Assembly: GCF_018613755.1 (NCBI RefSeq)
Contig: NZ_JAGGPP010000001.1
Location: forward strand, 124,001-188,000
Source: Arthrobacter sp. ISL-72
GTDB lineage: Bacteria > Actinomycetota > Actinomycetes > Actinomycetales > Micrococcaceae
Direction of reading: 5' to 3'
Length of the DNA: 64,000 bases
This document shows, piece by piece, positions 42,324-52,475 of the stretch. Under the pieces are notes generated by a model, which saw nothing but the letters and a program-made list of their open reading frames with translations, made no database searches and was not told where the DNA came from. Position 1 is the stretch's first letter. Each line of letters begins with the position of its first letter. The position numbers and the translations under genes are program-made.

Positions 42324-44981
42324 CTAGCCCTTCCGCCGAACGGACAGCCCGCTGCCGGCGAGGACGCCGCCGTCGGGGTTGGCCAAGGACTCGATTCCCT
42401 CGATGGTGAGTTCGTCGACGTCGGCCGCGGTGTCCACCAGCACCGTGTCCCCGTCGGCGATATCCCCGGAGAGGATGGCCTTGGCCAGCCGGTCGCCGAT
42501 TTCGCGCTGCACCAGCCTGCGCAGCGGGCGGGCACCATAGGCGGAATCGAAGCCCGACATGGCGAGCCAGGCACGTGCCCCCTCCGTCACGTCCAGCGTG
42601 AGCCGGCGGTCGTGCAGCCGGCGTCCCAGCTCGGCGACCTGCAGCTCCACGATCCGGGCGAGTTCGTCCACGGACAGGGCATCGAACAGCACCACTTCGT
42701 CGAGCCGGTTCAGGAACTCCGGCTTGAAGGACGCGTTCACGGTGGCCATGACCGCGTTCCGCTTGGCCTGTGCATCCAGGGTGGGATCCACCAGGAACTG
42801 GCTGCCCAGATTGGACGTCAGCACCAGGATCGTGTTGCGGAAGTCCACCGTGCGGCCCTGGCCGTCGGTGAGGCGGCCGTCGTCGAGCACTTGCAGGAGG
42901 ATGTCGAACACCTCGGGGTGGGCCTTCTCCACTTCGTCCAGCAGCACCACGGAGTACGGCCGACGGCGGACGGCCTCGGTCAGCTGGCCGCCTTCCTCGT
43001 AGCCGACATAGCCCGGAGGTGCACCGACCAGCCGTGCCACGGAGTGCTTCTCGCCGTACTCGGACATGTCGATCCGCACCATGGCGCGCTCGTCGTCGAA
43101 CAGGAAGTCCGCGAGCGCCTTGGCCAGCTCCGTTTTGCCCACGCCGGTGGGTCCCAGGAACAGGAAGGAGCCGGTGGGCCGGTTGGGGTCGCTGATCCCG
43201 GCACGGGCCCGGCGGACTGCGTCGGACACGGCAGTGACGGCCTTCTTCTGGCCGATCAGCCGCTTGCCGAGTTCCCCTTCCATGTGCAGCAGCTTTTGGC
43301 TTTCGCCCTGCAGCATGCGGCCGGCCGGGATGCCGGTCCAGGCGGAGATCACCTCGGCAATGTCGTCCGCCGTGACTTCCTCGGCCACCATCTGCGATGA
43401 CTTGTCCGACACGGCGGCTTCGGCTTCGGCGGCGGCGTTCAGTTCGCGTTCCAGTGCGGGGATCTCGCCGTAGAGGATCCGCGATGCCGTTTCCAGGTCC
43501 CCCTCGCGCTGTGCCTTGTCCGCCGTCGAGCGCAATTCGTCCAGTTTCGCGCGGAGGTCACCCACGCGGTTCAGGCCGGCCTTTTCGGCTTCCCAGCGGG
43601 CATTCAGGGCCGACAGCGCTTCCTTCTTGTCCGCCATGTCCGCCCGCAGGGCAGCAAGGCGCTCCATCGAGGCCGCGTCGGTTTCACCCTGCAGGGCGAG
43701 TTCTTCCATGGTCAGCCGGTCCACTTGGCGGCGCAGCTGGTCGATTTCCTCGGGCGCGGAGTCGATCTCCATGCGCAGCCGGGACGCGGCCTCATCCACG
43801 AGGTCGATCGCCTTGTCCGGCAGCTGCCGTCCGGAAATGTAGCGGTTGGAAAGCGTTGCCGCCGCGACCAGGGCGGAGTCGGCGATCGACACCTTGTGAT
43901 GGGCCTCGTAGCGTTCCTTCAGGCCGCGGAGGATGCCGATGGTGTCGTCCACGCTCGGCTCGCCCACAAAGACCTGCTGGAAGCGGCGCTCCAGCGCGGG
44001 GTCCTTTTCGATGTTCTCGCGGTACTCGTCCAGGGTGGTGGCGCCGATCAGGCGCAGCTCGCCGCGGGCCAGCATGGGCTTGAGCATGTTGCCGGCATCC
44101 ATGGAGCTGTCGCCCGAAGCACCGGCTCCCACCACGGTGTGGAGCTCGTCAATGAACGTGACGATCTGGCCTTCGGAGCTCTTGATCTCCTCCAGGACGG
44201 CCTTGAGCCGCTCCTCGAACTCACCGCGGTACTTGGCCCCGGCCACCATCGAGGCGAGGTCCAGGGCGACCAGCGTCTTCCCGCGCAGGCTCTCCGGCAC
44301 GTCGCCCGCCACGATCCGCTGGGCCAGGCCTTCGACGACGGCGGTCTTGCCGACGCCCGGCTCGCCGATGATCACGGGGTTATTCTTGGTGCGGCGGCTC
44401 AGTACCTGGATGATGCGGCGGATTTCGGCATCGCGGCCGATCACGGGGTCCAGCTTGCCGGAACGGGCGACTGCAGTCAGGTCCGTTCCGAACTTCTCCA
44501 GCGCCTGGAAGGTATTCTCCGGGTCCGCATTGGTCACCTTCCGGTCGCCGCGGACACCCGGCAGTGCGGCGAGCAGGGCCTCATGGGAGGCGCCGGCGTC
44601 GCGCATTAGCTTTCCAACGGCGTCGCTGCCCGCGGAGAGGCCCAGCAACAGGTGCTCGGTGGAGACGAAGGTATCCCCCAGTTTGTCGGCCTCGTTCTGG
44701 GCGTTCTGGAGGGCCTGCAGGGCGGGGCGGGACAGCTGGGGCTGCTGCACGGAAGTGCCGGAGGAGGCAGGCAGCGCCTTGATGGCGGTGCTGGCCTGGA
44801 CGCTGACGGCATCCGGATCGGCTCCGGTGGCACGCAAAAGGGCGACGGCGACGCCCTCCCGCTGGTCCATCAGCGCTTTGAGGAGATGGGCCGGCTCAAC
44901 CAGCGGATTTCCTGCCGTTGAGGCGTTCATTGCTGCCGCCGAAAGAGCCTCCTGGCTCTTGGTGGTGAACTTGGCGTCCAA
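42324..44981 (-). CDS. clpB: ATP-dependent disaggregase ClpB
   Basis: 885 residues from TTG 44981, with AAAGGAG six bases upstream. Order: N-terminal Clp repeats, first AAA+ domain ([30 protein letters not shown]), the long coiled-coil middle domain of ClpB (about residues 400-530, [16 protein letters not shown] to [16 protein letters not shown]), then the second AAA+ domain ([62 protein letters not shown]). It rescues aggregated proteins with DnaK. The HAIR operator at 45017 shows HspR control. The hspR gene is not in the window. Confidence 0.96.
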   Translation of the reverse strand: MDAKFTTKSQEALSAAAMNASTAGNPLVEPAHLLKALMDQREGVAVALLRATGADPDAVSVQASTAIKALPASSGTSVQQPQLSRPALQALQNAQNEADKLGDTFVSTEHLLLGLSAGSDAVGKLMRDAGASHEALLAALPGVRGDRKVTNADPENTFQALEKFGTDLTAVARSGKLDPVIGRDAEIRRIIQVLSRRTKNNPVIIGEPGVGKTAVVEGLAQRIVAGDVPESLRGKTLVALDLASMVAGAKYRGEFEERLKAVLEEIKSSEGQIVTFIDELHTVVGAGASGDSSMDAGNMLKPMLARGELRLIGATTLDEYRENIEKDPALERRFQQVFVGEPSVDDTIGILRGLKERYEAHHKVSIADSALVAAATLSNRYISGRQLPDKAIDLVDEAASRLRMEIDSAPEEIDQLRRQVDRLTMEELALQGETDAASMERLAALRADMADKKEALSALNARWEAEKAGLNRVGDLRAKLDELRSTADKAQREGDLETASRILYGEIPALERELNAAAEAEAAVSDKSSQMVAEEVTADDIAEVISAWTGIPAGRMLQGESQKLLHMEGELGKRLIGQKKAVTAVSDAVRRARAGISDPNRPTGSFLFLGPTGVGKTELAKALADFLFDDERAMVRIDMSEYGEKHSVARLVGAPPGYVGYEEGGQLTEAVRRRPYSVVLLDEVEKAHPEVFDILLQVLDDGRLTDGQGRTVDFRNTILVLTSNLGSQFLVDPTLDAQAKRNAVMATVNASFKPEFLNRLDEVVLFDALSVDELARIVELQVAELGRRLHDRRLTLDVTEGARAWLAMSGFDSAYGARPLRRLVQREIGDRLAKAILSGDIADGDTVLVDTAADVDELTIEGIESLANPDGGVLAGSGLSVRRKG

Positions 44982-45016
44982 AGAGAGCTCCTTTCGGGTA
45001 TAGATCAACTCTTAAA

Positions 45017-45037
45017 GTTGAGTGTACAACGCTCAAG
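45017..45037. promoter_or_regulatory. HAIR operator (HspR binding site) of clpB
   Basis: GTTGAGT-N7-GCTCAAG at 45017-45037 fits the HspR-associated inverted repeat (CTTGAGT-N7-ACTCAAG) with one mismatch per arm. It lies 36 bases upstream of the clpB TTG start, where HspR with DnaK would repress transcription until heat shock. Confidence 0.85.
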
Positions 45038-45271
45038 TTTGAGAATGACACCTTAAGTTCAATGTTTGCCCACGGCGAAATGACTGTCTAGGGACGATCG
45101 GCCCCGGCGATAGGCCGAAGCAATTCCTCACCCGAACCTGTGGTGCAGGGAGCGCTTTCACCCTACGCTTTTGCCTTGGGCGGCCACACTGCCCAAGGAT
45201 GCCCGGCGGCCGAGGGCACCGCAAATGTGCCAGTTGCCCAACAATCAGCACCCACCGAGACGAGGATCCTC

Positions 45272-45607
45272 ATGAAGAAGTTCGTAGTTCTGTACGTCGC
45301 GACACGGTCAGCACAGGAACTGATGGCGGAGAGCACGCCCGAAGCAGCACAGGAAGGCATGAAGGCGTGGACGCAATGGGCGGACAAGGCAGGTGACGGC
45401 ATAGTCGACGTCGGGACGCCGCTCGGCGCAGGAAAGGAAGTGACCGCATCAGCTACGTCGGACTCGGCAACCAACGTTGGCGGCTACAGCGTGCTGCAGG
45501 CGGATGACATGGACGGCGCCCTGGCACTTCTCGACGGCCACCCGCACCTTATGCTGCCCGGCGCAAGCGTCCAGGTCTACGAGGCACTGGACATACCAGG
45601 AATGTGA
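45272..45607 (+). CDS. YCII/DGPF-like small protein
   Basis: 111 residues from ATG 45272, with GAGGATC upstream. A ferredoxin-like fold pattern: KKFVVLYVATRS, an amphipathic helix, GTPLGAGKEVT, then NVGGYSVLQADDMDGALALLDGHPHLMLPGASVQVYEAL. The G-Y-x-V-x-x-A-D-D and C-terminal P-x-L strings are seen in YCII-related proteins. Biological role unknown. A strong hairpin ends the unit at 45653. Confidence 0.65.
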   Translation: MKKFVVLYVATRSAQELMAESTPEAAQEGMKAWTQWADKAGDGIVDVGTPLGAGKEVTASATSDSATNVGGYSVLQADDMDGALALLDGHPHLMLPGASVQVYEALDIPGM

Positions 45608-45652
45608 GTCCGGGGGCCGGCCACCGGCGTGATTGGACCGGGCCCGCAACGT

Positions 45653-45689
45653 GCAGGAGGGCGGTTCCCCCAAGGAACCGCCCTCCTGC
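45653..45689 (+). terminator. Hairpin after YCII-like gene
   Basis: GCAGGAGGGCGGTTCC (45653-45668) pairs perfectly over 16 bases with GGAACCGCCCTCCTGC (45674-45689), loop CCCAA. No long U-run follows. Confidence 0.75.
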
Positions 45690-45862
45690 TGGTGTGGCTC
45701 TCCGCTCACCCCCGCTACGGAGCCCCACGCTACAACCTCGTTTTGGTGGACCGCCGTCCGCCGCGAGGCGCGCCGACGATCCGTTGAAAACACTACAACG
45801 ACTTCGTGGAGATGTCACGACAATGACAAATCCTGTCATTCGCGGATCGGTATTGTGGGCCC

Positions 45863-46423
45863 ATGGACCACAATACCGACGCCGGCAGTCCCACCACCAA
45901 GCACATCTTTCTGGACAAGGAGAGCCCTTCCGTGTGGCGGGCGCTGAACGGGCTGGGGTTGAAGGCACGGGAAGCCGCCGACGAAGCCGGCATCAGCAGG
46001 GCGCTCACCGAACTGCTCAACGTCCGCATCTCGCAGATCAACGGCTGCGCCTACTGCCTGAACATGCACGTGGCCGACGCCATCAAGAAGGGCGAATCCA
46101 CACAGCGGCTGGCCGTGCTGTCCGCCTGGCGGGACACTGCCCTGTTCACGGACAAGGAACGCGCGGCCCTCGCCCTTGCGGAGTCAATCACCACCCTGCC
46201 CGACGCCCACACGCGTGAACGGGAGGACGCCTACGCCCGGCAGCACCTGAATACGGCCGAATATTCGGCCGTGAGCTGGCTGGTGATCACCATGAACGCG
46301 TTCAACCGTGTGTCCATGACCAGCCAGCACCCCGTGCGCCGTGAAGCAAAGGACCAGGCGGAGCCGCACAAACAACCTGGGCCTCACGAACAGCCCGAAC
46401 CGCAGAAACAGCCGCAGGGCTAG
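45863..46423 (+). CDS. AhpD-like / carboxymuconolactone decarboxylase-family protein
   Basis: 186 residues from ATG 45863. The peroxidase-type CxxC with histidine is in INGCAYCLNMHVADAIKKGE, as in alkylhydroperoxidase AhpD-core proteins, preceded by the ALTELLNVRISQ helix. The last 30 residues are a low-complexity Glu/Pro/His/Lys/Gln repeat (EPHKQPGPHEQPEPQ), likely disordered. No ribosome site; TATTGT lies 6 bases before ATG, suggesting a leaderless message. Role in peroxide or carbonyl stress is a family-level inference. Confidence 0.82.
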   Translation: MDHNTDAGSPTTKHIFLDKESPSVWRALNGLGLKAREAADEAGISRALTELLNVRISQINGCAYCLNMHVADAIKKGESTQRLAVLSAWRDTALFTDKERAALALAESITTLPDAHTREREDAYARQHLNTAEYSAVSWLVITMNAFNRVSMTSQHPVRREAKDQAEPHKQPGPHEQPEPQKQPQG

Positions 46424-46430
46424 GCAATAG

Positions 46431-47489
46431 CTAGGCCGGATAGACGGCGACCGCGGCGGCCTTGATGACGAAGTAGACATTCATTCCCGGGACCAGCCCC
46501 AGATCCGCGGAGGCAGCCGGGGTGACGTCGGCGGACATTCCGCCGGCCCGCACCCGGATCTGGTCGCCATGCTGCTCCAGGTCCGTGACTGTGACGCGGA
46601 ATGAGTTCCGCGGACTGCCGTGCGCGTCGCTCAGGAACACAGACACGGCCGACGGCGGGAACGCGGCCACGCCGGGCCGCCCGGCACCTCCGGGAGCCGC
46701 CTCCTCGTCCTGGTGCCCGGCGACCTCCAGTCCCTCAGCCGTCCGGATGCCCGCGGCGGTAAGGGTTCCCGGAATCAGGTTCAGCCCTGATAGCCCGGCC
46801 GCGAACCGGCTCCGCGGCCTCTGCAGGACCTGCCGGGTAGGCCCTTCCTCGGTGATCCTGCCGCCTTCAAGGACGATCACGCGGTCGGCCAGCATCAGGG
46901 CATCGAGGACGTCGTGGGTGATGATGATGGCCCGGCGTCCCGCCAGCACCTTCTTCAGCAGCCTGCGGAGCAGCGGGGCGGCGTGGATGTCCAGGGCCGC
47001 CATGGGCTCGTCCAGCAGCAGCACTTCCGGGTTCGCTGCAAGGGCCCGGGCCACTGCAACGCGCTGCGCCTGCCCGCCGGAGAGTTCCGCCGGGCGCCGC
47101 GCTTCGAGTTCCCCGGCATCGACTGCAGCCAGCCATTTCCGGGCCGACTCGCGAGCTGTTTTCTTTGCGGTCCCCGAGCTGCGGGGTCCGAAAGCCACGT
47201 TCTCCAAGGCGCTCAGGTGCGGAAACAAGAGCGGTTCCTGCGCCAGGAGGGCCGTGCCACGGTGGTGCGGGGCAGTCCACACGGAAGCGCCGCCGTCGAG
47301 GTTAAACAGCACTTTTCCGTCGATTTCGGCCTTGCCGGAATCCGGCCGGAGGAGTCCGGCGATGACGCTTAGGAGGGTCGATTTCCCAGCCCCGTTGGGA
47401 CCCATGATCGCCACGGTTTCGCCCGGCGCCAGGTCCAGTCCGACGTCGAATCCGCGGGCGTCCACCGTTGCCTGCATCCGAAAGCTCAC
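46431..47489 (-). CDS. modC: Molybdate ABC transporter ATP-binding protein
   Basis: 352 residues from GTG 47489, which overlaps the modB stop as GTGA. The open frame extends far upstream but there it is the out-of-frame shadow of modB. ABC motifs: Walker [11 protein letters not shown], signature [15 protein letters not shown], Walker [13 protein letters not shown], and the H-loop ITHD. The C-terminal 130 residues hold a TOBE/Mop-like domain ([21 protein letters not shown]), as in molybdate systems. Supplies Mo for the two formate dehydrogenase-like enzymes; tungstate is also possible. Confidence 0.9.
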   Translation of the reverse strand: MSFRMQATVDARGFDVGLDLAPGETVAIMGPNGAGKSTLLSVIAGLLRPDSGKAEIDGKVLFNLDGGASVWTAPHHRGTALLAQEPLLFPHLSALENVAFGPRSSGTAKKTARESARKWLAAVDAGELEARRPAELSGGQAQRVAVARALAANPEVLLLDEPMAALDIHAAPLLRRLLKKVLAGRRAIIITHDVLDALMLADRVIVLEGGRITEEGPTRQVLQRPRSRFAAGLSGLNLIPGTLTAAGIRTAEGLEVAGHQDEEAAPGGAGRPGVAAFPPSAVSVFLSDAHGSPRNSFRVTVTDLEQHGDQIRVRAGGMSADVTPAASADLGLVPGMNVYFVIKAAAVAVYPA

Positions 47490-48331
47490 TGCGTGCCGTC
47501 CAGCCGTTCGCCGGCCGGCGCGGCGCTGCCCCGATCCGTCTGCCCCTGTCGGCGGTACGTCAGCCCCACCACGGTGACGGCGACGGCCACCAGCACGAGT
47601 GAAAGTGCAACGGCGGCATCGGCGTCCGTTTCCCGCTGCAGGTAGATTTCCAGCGGCAGGGTCCGGGTCACCCCCTGCAGGCTCCCCGCGAAGGTGAGCG
47701 TGGCACCGAATTCGCCCAGGCTCCGGGCGAACGAAAGGACTGCGCCGGATGCCAGGCCGGGGAGCACCAGCGGCACAGTGACGCGGCGGAGCACAGTGGT
47801 GGGCCCGGCGCCAAGCGTTGCGGCCACCGCCTCGAACCGTCCGCCGGCTGTGCGGAGGGCGCCTTCCAGGCTCACCACGAGGAACGGCAGTGCCACGAAG
47901 GTCTGCGCGAGCACCACCGCCGTCGTCGAAAATGCGATCTGGATGCCGGCCGCCTCCAGGCTCCGGCCCAGCAGACCCTGGCGGCCGAAGGTGTAGAGGA
48001 GGGCGATGCCGCCCACCACCGGCGGCAGCACCAAAGGCAGCAGCACGAAGGCGCGCAGCAGTTGCTGGCCCCGGAATCTCGACCGGGCCAGCACCAATGC
48101 CAGCGGCACTCCGAAGACGATGCACAGGGCGGTGCTTGCGGCTGAGGTCCTCAGGCTGAGCCCGAGGGCCGTCAGGGAGGATTCTGACGTTACCAGCGGG
48201 ATGAATTGCGGCCAGTTGACCCTGGCCGCCATTGCCGCCAGCGGCAGCAGGACGAATAGGGCGCCGGCTGCGGCGAGGGCGTAGATCCAGCGCGGAATCC
48301 CGTGATACCCGCCGGCCCTGGGCTGTTCCAA
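47486..48331 (-). CDS. modB: Molybdate ABC transporter permease
   Basis: 281 residues from TTG 48331. Five to six hydrophobic segments, and the permease EAA loop [28 protein letters not shown] that contacts the ATPase. [21 protein letters not shown] and [18 protein letters not shown] are typical ModB signatures. The ribosome site (GGGGG close to the TTG) is poor, so translation may depend on read-through from modA 8 bases upstream. Overlaps modC by 4 bases. Confidence 0.92.
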   Translation of the reverse strand: MEQPRAGGYHGIPRWIYALAAAGALFVLLPLAAMAARVNWPQFIPLVTSESSLTALGLSLRTSAASTALCIVFGVPLALVLARSRFRGQQLLRAFVLLPLVLPPVVGGIALLYTFGRQGLLGRSLEAAGIQIAFSTTAVVLAQTFVALPFLVVSLEGALRTAGGRFEAVAATLGAGPTTVLRRVTVPLVLPGLASGAVLSFARSLGEFGATLTFAGSLQGVTRTLPLEIYLQRETDADAAVALSLVLVAVAVTVVGLTYRRQGQTDRGSAAPAGERLDGTQ

Positions 48332-48339
48332 TGGTCCCC

Positions 48340-49161
48340 CTACGGTGCGCCGAATCCGGCGTCAGAGAAGGTTTTCCGGCCGTCAGGGCCGGTCACCATC
48401 GCGATGAAGGCCGCGGCCAGTTCCTTGTTCCGGCTCGAACCCACTGAGGCGATGGGGTAGGTGTTGACCGCCGTGGCTGCTTCGGGGATCGGGATGCCCC
48501 TGACCCTGCCGCCGGCGGCCTTGACATCCGTGACGTACACCAGGCCGGCGTCGGCCTCGCCCGAGGTGACCTTGCCCAGGACGTCAGTGACGGATGATTC
48601 TTCGCTGACCGGGGAAAGTGTGACGCCGGCGGCCTCTTCTACGCTCTCCGCGGCGGCCCCGCACGGGACCTGGCTTGCGCACAGCACCACTTTGATGCCG
48701 GGTCTGGCGAGGTCGGCGAAGGAGGCGATCGACGCCGGGTTGGACGGCGGCACGGCGATCTCCAGCGTGTTCGTGGCGAAGTTCGCCGCTGTCCCGTCGA
48801 TGAGTTCGGCGTCGGACAGTTTGGCCATGTTCTTGGCGTCCGCCGAAGCGAAGACATCGGCCGGGGCGCCCTGGCCGATCTGGGTGGCGAGGTCCGAGGA
48901 ACCGGCGAAGCTGAGCGTCACCTTGGTACCGGGATTCTGTGCCTCGAACTCGCTGGCGAGTTTCGTAAAGGTTGCCTTGAGGGAAGCCGCCGCGAAGACG
49001 GTGACCGTGCCGGAGAGTCGTTCCGCCCCCTCGGCCGACGGCCCGGACAGCGAGGGCCCGGACGGCGACGCGGGTTGCGGTGCGGGCGCACAGGCGGCCA
49101 AGGCGGAGGCGAGCAAGAGCGCCGTCAGTAGTCCGGCGAGTCGGTGGTTCGGGGTGTTCAA
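48340..49161 (-). CDS. modA: Molybdate-binding lipoprotein
   Basis: 273 residues from TTG 49161, overlapping the preceding stop as TTGA. An N-terminal signal peptide ends in the lipobox LAAC ([13 protein letters not shown]), so the protein is an exported lipoprotein. The binding domain shows [44 protein letters not shown] and [14 protein letters not shown], the ModA signatures; SSD is a ligand loop. A Ser/Pro linker follows the lipid anchor. Confidence 0.93.
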   Translation of the reverse strand: MNTPNHRLAGLLTALLLASALAACAPAPQPASPSGPSLSGPSAEGAERLSGTVTVFAAASLKATFTKLASEFEAQNPGTKVTLSFAGSSDLATQIGQGAPADVFASADAKNMAKLSDAELIDGTAANFATNTLEIAVPPSNPASIASFADLARPGIKVVLCASQVPCGAAAESVEEAAGVTLSPVSEESSVTDVLGKVTSGEADAGLVYVTDVKAAGGRVRGIPIPEAATAVNTYPIASVGSSRNKELAAAFIAMVTGPDGRKTFSDAGFGAP

Positions 49162-49568
49162 ATGATGCTCTTTCCCTGCGGCGTCTCGATGATGACCGTG
49201 GTGGCTTTGACGACGGCGGTGGCCACGGACCCTAGTTCGAGTCCGAGTTCGCGCACAGCCTCGCTGCTCATCAGCGACACCACGCGGAACGGCCCGCACT
49301 GCAGTTCGACCTGCGCCATCACCTTATCCGCAGTGATTCCGGTGACCAGGCCGACGAACCGGTTGCGCGCCGAGCTGCCCACCCGCGTCGGATCAACGGG
49401 CAGCTGGGCCTGGTCGCGCGCAAGCTTGGCCAGTTCGAATCCGTCAACAGCCAGGCGGCCGGATGCGTCCTTCACGGAAGTGAGGCTTCCGTTCTCGGTC
49501 CAGCGGCGCACGGTGTCGTCGCTGACGCCGAGGAACCTGGCAGCTTCCGAAATTCGAATGGTTGACAT
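49158..49568 (-). CDS. HTH-TOBE molybdate-responsive regulator (ModE-like)
   Basis: 136 residues. N-terminal MerR-type winged helix (IRISEAARFLGVSDDTVRRWTENG) fused to one TOBE/Mop domain (RNRFVGLVTGITADKVMAQVELQCGPFRVVSLMS), a layout found in actinobacterial molybdopterin-binding regulators. It heads the modABC genes with a 4-base overlap and probably senses molybdate to control uptake. TAAGCT ends 6 bases before ATG; the GGAGG lies too close (1 base) to act as a normal ribosome site, so a leaderless message is likely. Confidence 0.85.
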   Translation of the reverse strand: MSTIRISEAARFLGVSDDTVRRWTENGSLTSVKDASGRLAVDGFELAKLARDQAQLPVDPTRVGSSARNRFVGLVTGITADKVMAQVELQCGPFRVVSLMSSEAVRELGLELGSVATAVVKATTVIIETPQGKSII

Positions 49569-49735
49569 TCCTCCAGCTTATTGGCTCATTTGCGGATGCG
49601 AAAGCGGCCGGGCTCCGCAAATGAGGATCCACACGGATGTGAGGTCTTGGAGTAACAAACAGCCGTAGCCCGCCGTCGGCTGCCGCAGTACGATTCGTCG
49701 TGGGGGCGGAGCCGCGAACGCCGAGGAGCGTTTCC

Positions 49736-51070
49736 ATGAAATGGATCAGGCCTGAAAATCCGGACTACGACGAATTGCGGAAGCTATTCAACGCAATGAT
49801 CGACCGCCGGCCGGCCGTCATCGCCCAATGTTCCACGCCCGCCGAAGTAGCCGAAGCCCTGAAGCACGCGCGCGACAACGAACTAGCTGTGGCTGTCCGT
49901 GCAGGCGGCCATTCGGTGGCGGGAATGTCCACCAACGACGGCGGCCTGGTGGTGGACGTGCGCCCGATGAAAACCATCACCGTGGATCCGGAAAACCGAA
50001 CAGTGAGCGCCGGCGCCGGCGTCACCTGCGGGGAGTTTGACCGCGCCACGCAGGAGTACGGCCTGGCCATGACGGGCGGACGGGCCTCCACGACCGGCCT
50101 GGCAGGTTTCACCCTCGGCGGCGGTTCCGGCTGGCTGGAACGCGCCTACGGTTTCGCCTGCGACAGCCTGGTTTCCGTTGAGTTGGTAACGGCCAGCGGA
50201 GACCTTGTCACGGCCAGCGCCCAGGAGAACCCTGAACTGTTCTGGGCACTGCACGGTGGCGGCGGCAATTTCGGCGTTGCCACGTCCTTCACTTTCGCCC
50301 TCCACAAGCTGGGACCAACGGTCCATGCCGGGCTGATGCTGTGGCCCGGCGATGCCGCGCCGGAGGTCAGCAGGGCCTACCGGGATCTGGCACTCCAAGC
50401 GCCAGATCCTGTCGGGTCAGCGTTGGTCTACCTGACCGCCCCGCCGGAGCCTTTCGTGCCGGACGACATGCTTGGGAAGATGGCCGTTGGGATGGCGTTT
50501 CTATTCGCAGGCGACCCGGCCGAAGGGGCGGAACAGGCCAAACCGTTCCGAGGGTTGAATCCGGCGGTGGACCTTGTGGGCGACATGAACTACGCCGATT
50601 TCCAATGCATGATCGACGACCCGCCAAACCTCTACAACTACTGGAGCGCGGACTACCACAACGAGCTCTCGGACGAGGCACTCGATATCTTCATCGCCTC
50701 GGCCAACAGCCTGCCTGGACCGCACTCGCAACAGCTGATTGCCCGGTGGGGCGGGGCTGTGGGTGGGCCAGCTGCCGGGCTGACTCCCCTGCAGAACCGG
50801 AATGCCAACTGGGTCAGCCATCCTTTCGGGATCGAGGAGACCCCCGAAGGCGGGCAGGAAGCCAAAGCGTGGGTCAAAAGGTTCCGCCACGACATTGCGC
50901 CGTACGCCACCGGCGGAGTCTGGCTGAACTTTGTCGGTGACGAAGGGCAGGCCCGCATTCAGGCCGCGTTCGGGAATGAGAACTTTATCCGCCTGTCGCA
51001 GGTCAAGCGCGAGTATGACCCGGACAACGTCTTCCGCGGCAACCAGAACATCCCGCCGGCACCCGCGTAA
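49736..51070 (+). CDS. FAD-linked oxidoreductase, berberine-bridge-enzyme (BBE) type
   Basis: 444 residues from ATG 49736 (GAGGAG upstream). N-terminal PCMH FAD domain with VRAGGHSVAGMSTNDGG, where the His is the usual covalent FAD attachment, then GLAGFTLGGGSGWLERAYG, and a C-terminal BBE segment ending YDPDNVFRGNQNIPP. The second attachment cysteine of bicovalent members may be in GVTCGEFDRATQEYG-like region but this is uncertain. Probable oxidation of sugars or aromatic alcohols; substrate unknown. Cytosolic, no signal peptide. Confidence 0.85.
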   Translation: MKWIRPENPDYDELRKLFNAMIDRRPAVIAQCSTPAEVAEALKHARDNELAVAVRAGGHSVAGMSTNDGGLVVDVRPMKTITVDPENRTVSAGAGVTCGEFDRATQEYGLAMTGGRASTTGLAGFTLGGGSGWLERAYGFACDSLVSVELVTASGDLVTASAQENPELFWALHGGGGNFGVATSFTFALHKLGPTVHAGLMLWPGDAAPEVSRAYRDLALQAPDPVGSALVYLTAPPEPFVPDDMLGKMAVGMAFLFAGDPAEGAEQAKPFRGLNPAVDLVGDMNYADFQCMIDDPPNLYNYWSADYHNELSDEALDIFIASANSLPGPHSQQLIARWGGAVGGPAAGLTPLQNRNANWVSHPFGIEETPEGGQEAKAWVKRFRHDIAPYATGGVWLNFVGDEGQARIQAAFGNENFIRLSQVKREYDPDNVFRGNQNIPPAPA

Positions 51071-51467
51071 GTGTTGATGCCGGCGCAGGTGTAGTCGTGC
51101 TGGCCCCGGTGCTGGTGCTCATTGCATCCTGCCGTCGGGTCCGGTCCACCGCTCCGGCCGCGACCACCTGCAGGAACTCCGCGGCACGGGAGATCTCCTC
51201 CACCCCCGCGGCGAAATCAACAGCCTCACCGAAACTGAACAGCGCAGCTTCCGCCACCGCCGTCGAACCCGCGCTCCTCAGCAGCTCAAGGCACCGGAAC
51301 AGACCACCGGAACCACCGCAGGCTTCAAGGGCCTCGGGCTGGCCGCCGGAACGGGCAGCCCGAGGCACGGAGCGCACGTTCCGTCTCGGCACGGGCGCAA
51401 AGGGCGCGCCGGAAATCCGCCCAAGGCGCCTGGCCTGGTTTGGGGCGGGTCCTCCGACGGCTTCCAT
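51003..51467 (-). pseudogene. Truncated DUF222 (13E12 / HNH-nuclease family) N-terminal remnant
   Basis: From ATG 51467 the minus strand reads MEAVGGPAPNQ and later AEAALFSFGEAVDFAAGVEEIS, RAAEFLQVVAAGAVDRTRRQ, which resembles the N-terminus of actinobacterial DUF222 proteins that normally continue for 300 or more residues to an HNH domain. Here the frame runs into the 3' end of the BBE gene at 51070 and stops at 51003, so the catalytic part is gone. It occupies most of the 487-base gap 51071-51557. The rest of the gap shows nothing clear. Confidence 0.5.
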
Positions 51468-51557
51468 GGGATAACTCTCGCAAAGGGGTGTGACAATAAC
51501 GTCTCCTGCTCGCAGGGACCTGGGGCCGAAATTTCCCGTCCCCACTAGACTTCCCTC

Positions 51558-52475
51558 ATGGCCATCTACTTGGATCCGCCGCTGTGGCCAGCCCACGGAA
51601 CCCACTTTTCGCACCTGATTTCCGACACGTCGGTCGACGAGCTGCACCGCTTCGCAGAGGCCGCCGGCATTCCCGAACGGGCATTCGACGGCGACCATTA
51701 CGACGTCTCGGCGGCCAGGTACGACGATTTGGTGGCAGCCGGAGCCCTCCCCGTTGAGGCACGCGTCCTGGTCCGCAAGCTGATCGCGAGCGGGCTCCGC
51801 ATCCCCGCCCGCGAGCGCGGCAAAGCACTCAAAGTACCGCTGCTGAACCGCTGGAACGCCGTGCTGCCCGGCCATGATGCCCTCTTCCTGGACCTCCTGG
51901 ACCGGTGGGGCGAGGAACACAGGAAGTACCACGGACGCACCCACCTGCTGGCCGTCCTCGAGGCACTGGACCTCCTCACCGAGCCCGCCGACCCGCCCCG
52001 GACCGTGGTCCTCGCCGCCTGGTTCCACGATGCCGTGTACCGCGGCATCGCCGGCCAGGACGAGGAGGAATCGGCACGGCTGGCCGAGGACCGGCTCCTG
52101 CAGACCGGGCTGTCCGAGGACGAAGCGTTCGAGGTGGGGCGGCTGGTCCGGCTCACGGCCGACCACCGTCCGGAAGCAGGGGACGACGACGGCGCCCTCC
52201 TCTGCGACGCGGACCTGTCCGTTCTCGGCGGCGAATCCAAAGCCTACGGCCGCTACGTCAGCGCCGTCCGCGAAGACTTCGCGCACATCGGCGATGCCGA
52301 TTTCGCGGCCGGACGGGCCGCCGTCGTCCGTCACCTGCTGGAACTGGACCCGCTCTTCAACACAGCCCGCGGCCGCGAGCTCTGGCTCACCGCCGCCCGC
52401 CGCAACCTCCAGGGTGAGCTCAACGGCCAACGCGAACTCCAGGGTGAGCTCAGCGTCCAAGGCGAGCCCGCGTGA
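51558..52475 (+). CDS. DUF4031 - HD-domain fusion protein
   Basis: 305 residues from ATG 51558. Residues 1-85 are DUF4031 (MAIYLDPPLWPAHGTHFSHLIS is diagnostic). From about residue 105 an HD-type metal phosphohydrolase domain follows: RKYHGRTHLLAVLEAL, AAWFHDAVYRG with the HD pair, EESARLAED, LTADH and LLCDADLSVLGG. The tail has an internal repeat (LQGELNGQRE / LQGELSVQGE). No ribosome site; TAGACT ends 6 bases before ATG, so probably leaderless. Likely nucleotide-related hydrolase; substrate unknown. Coupled to the next gene by GTGA. Confidence 0.82.
   Translation: MAIYLDPPLWPAHGTHFSHLISDTSVDELHRFAEAAGIPERAFDGDHYDVSAARYDDLVAAGALPVEARVLVRKLIASGLRIPARERGKALKVPLLNRWNAVLPGHDALFLDLLDRWGEEHRKYHGRTHLLAVLEALDLLTEPADPPRTVVLAAWFHDAVYRGIAGQDEEESARLAEDRLLQTGLSEDEAFEVGRLVRLTADHRPEAGDDDGALLCDADLSVLGGESKAYGRYVSAVREDFAHIGDADFAAGRAAVVRHLLELDPLFNTARGRELWLTAARRNLQGELNGQRELQGELSVQGEPA

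Noticed and set aside
47490..48125. Upstream extension of the modC frame into modB
   Set aside because: The extra part is an out-of-frame reading of modB; the GTGA overlap start at 47489 gives a normal ModC.
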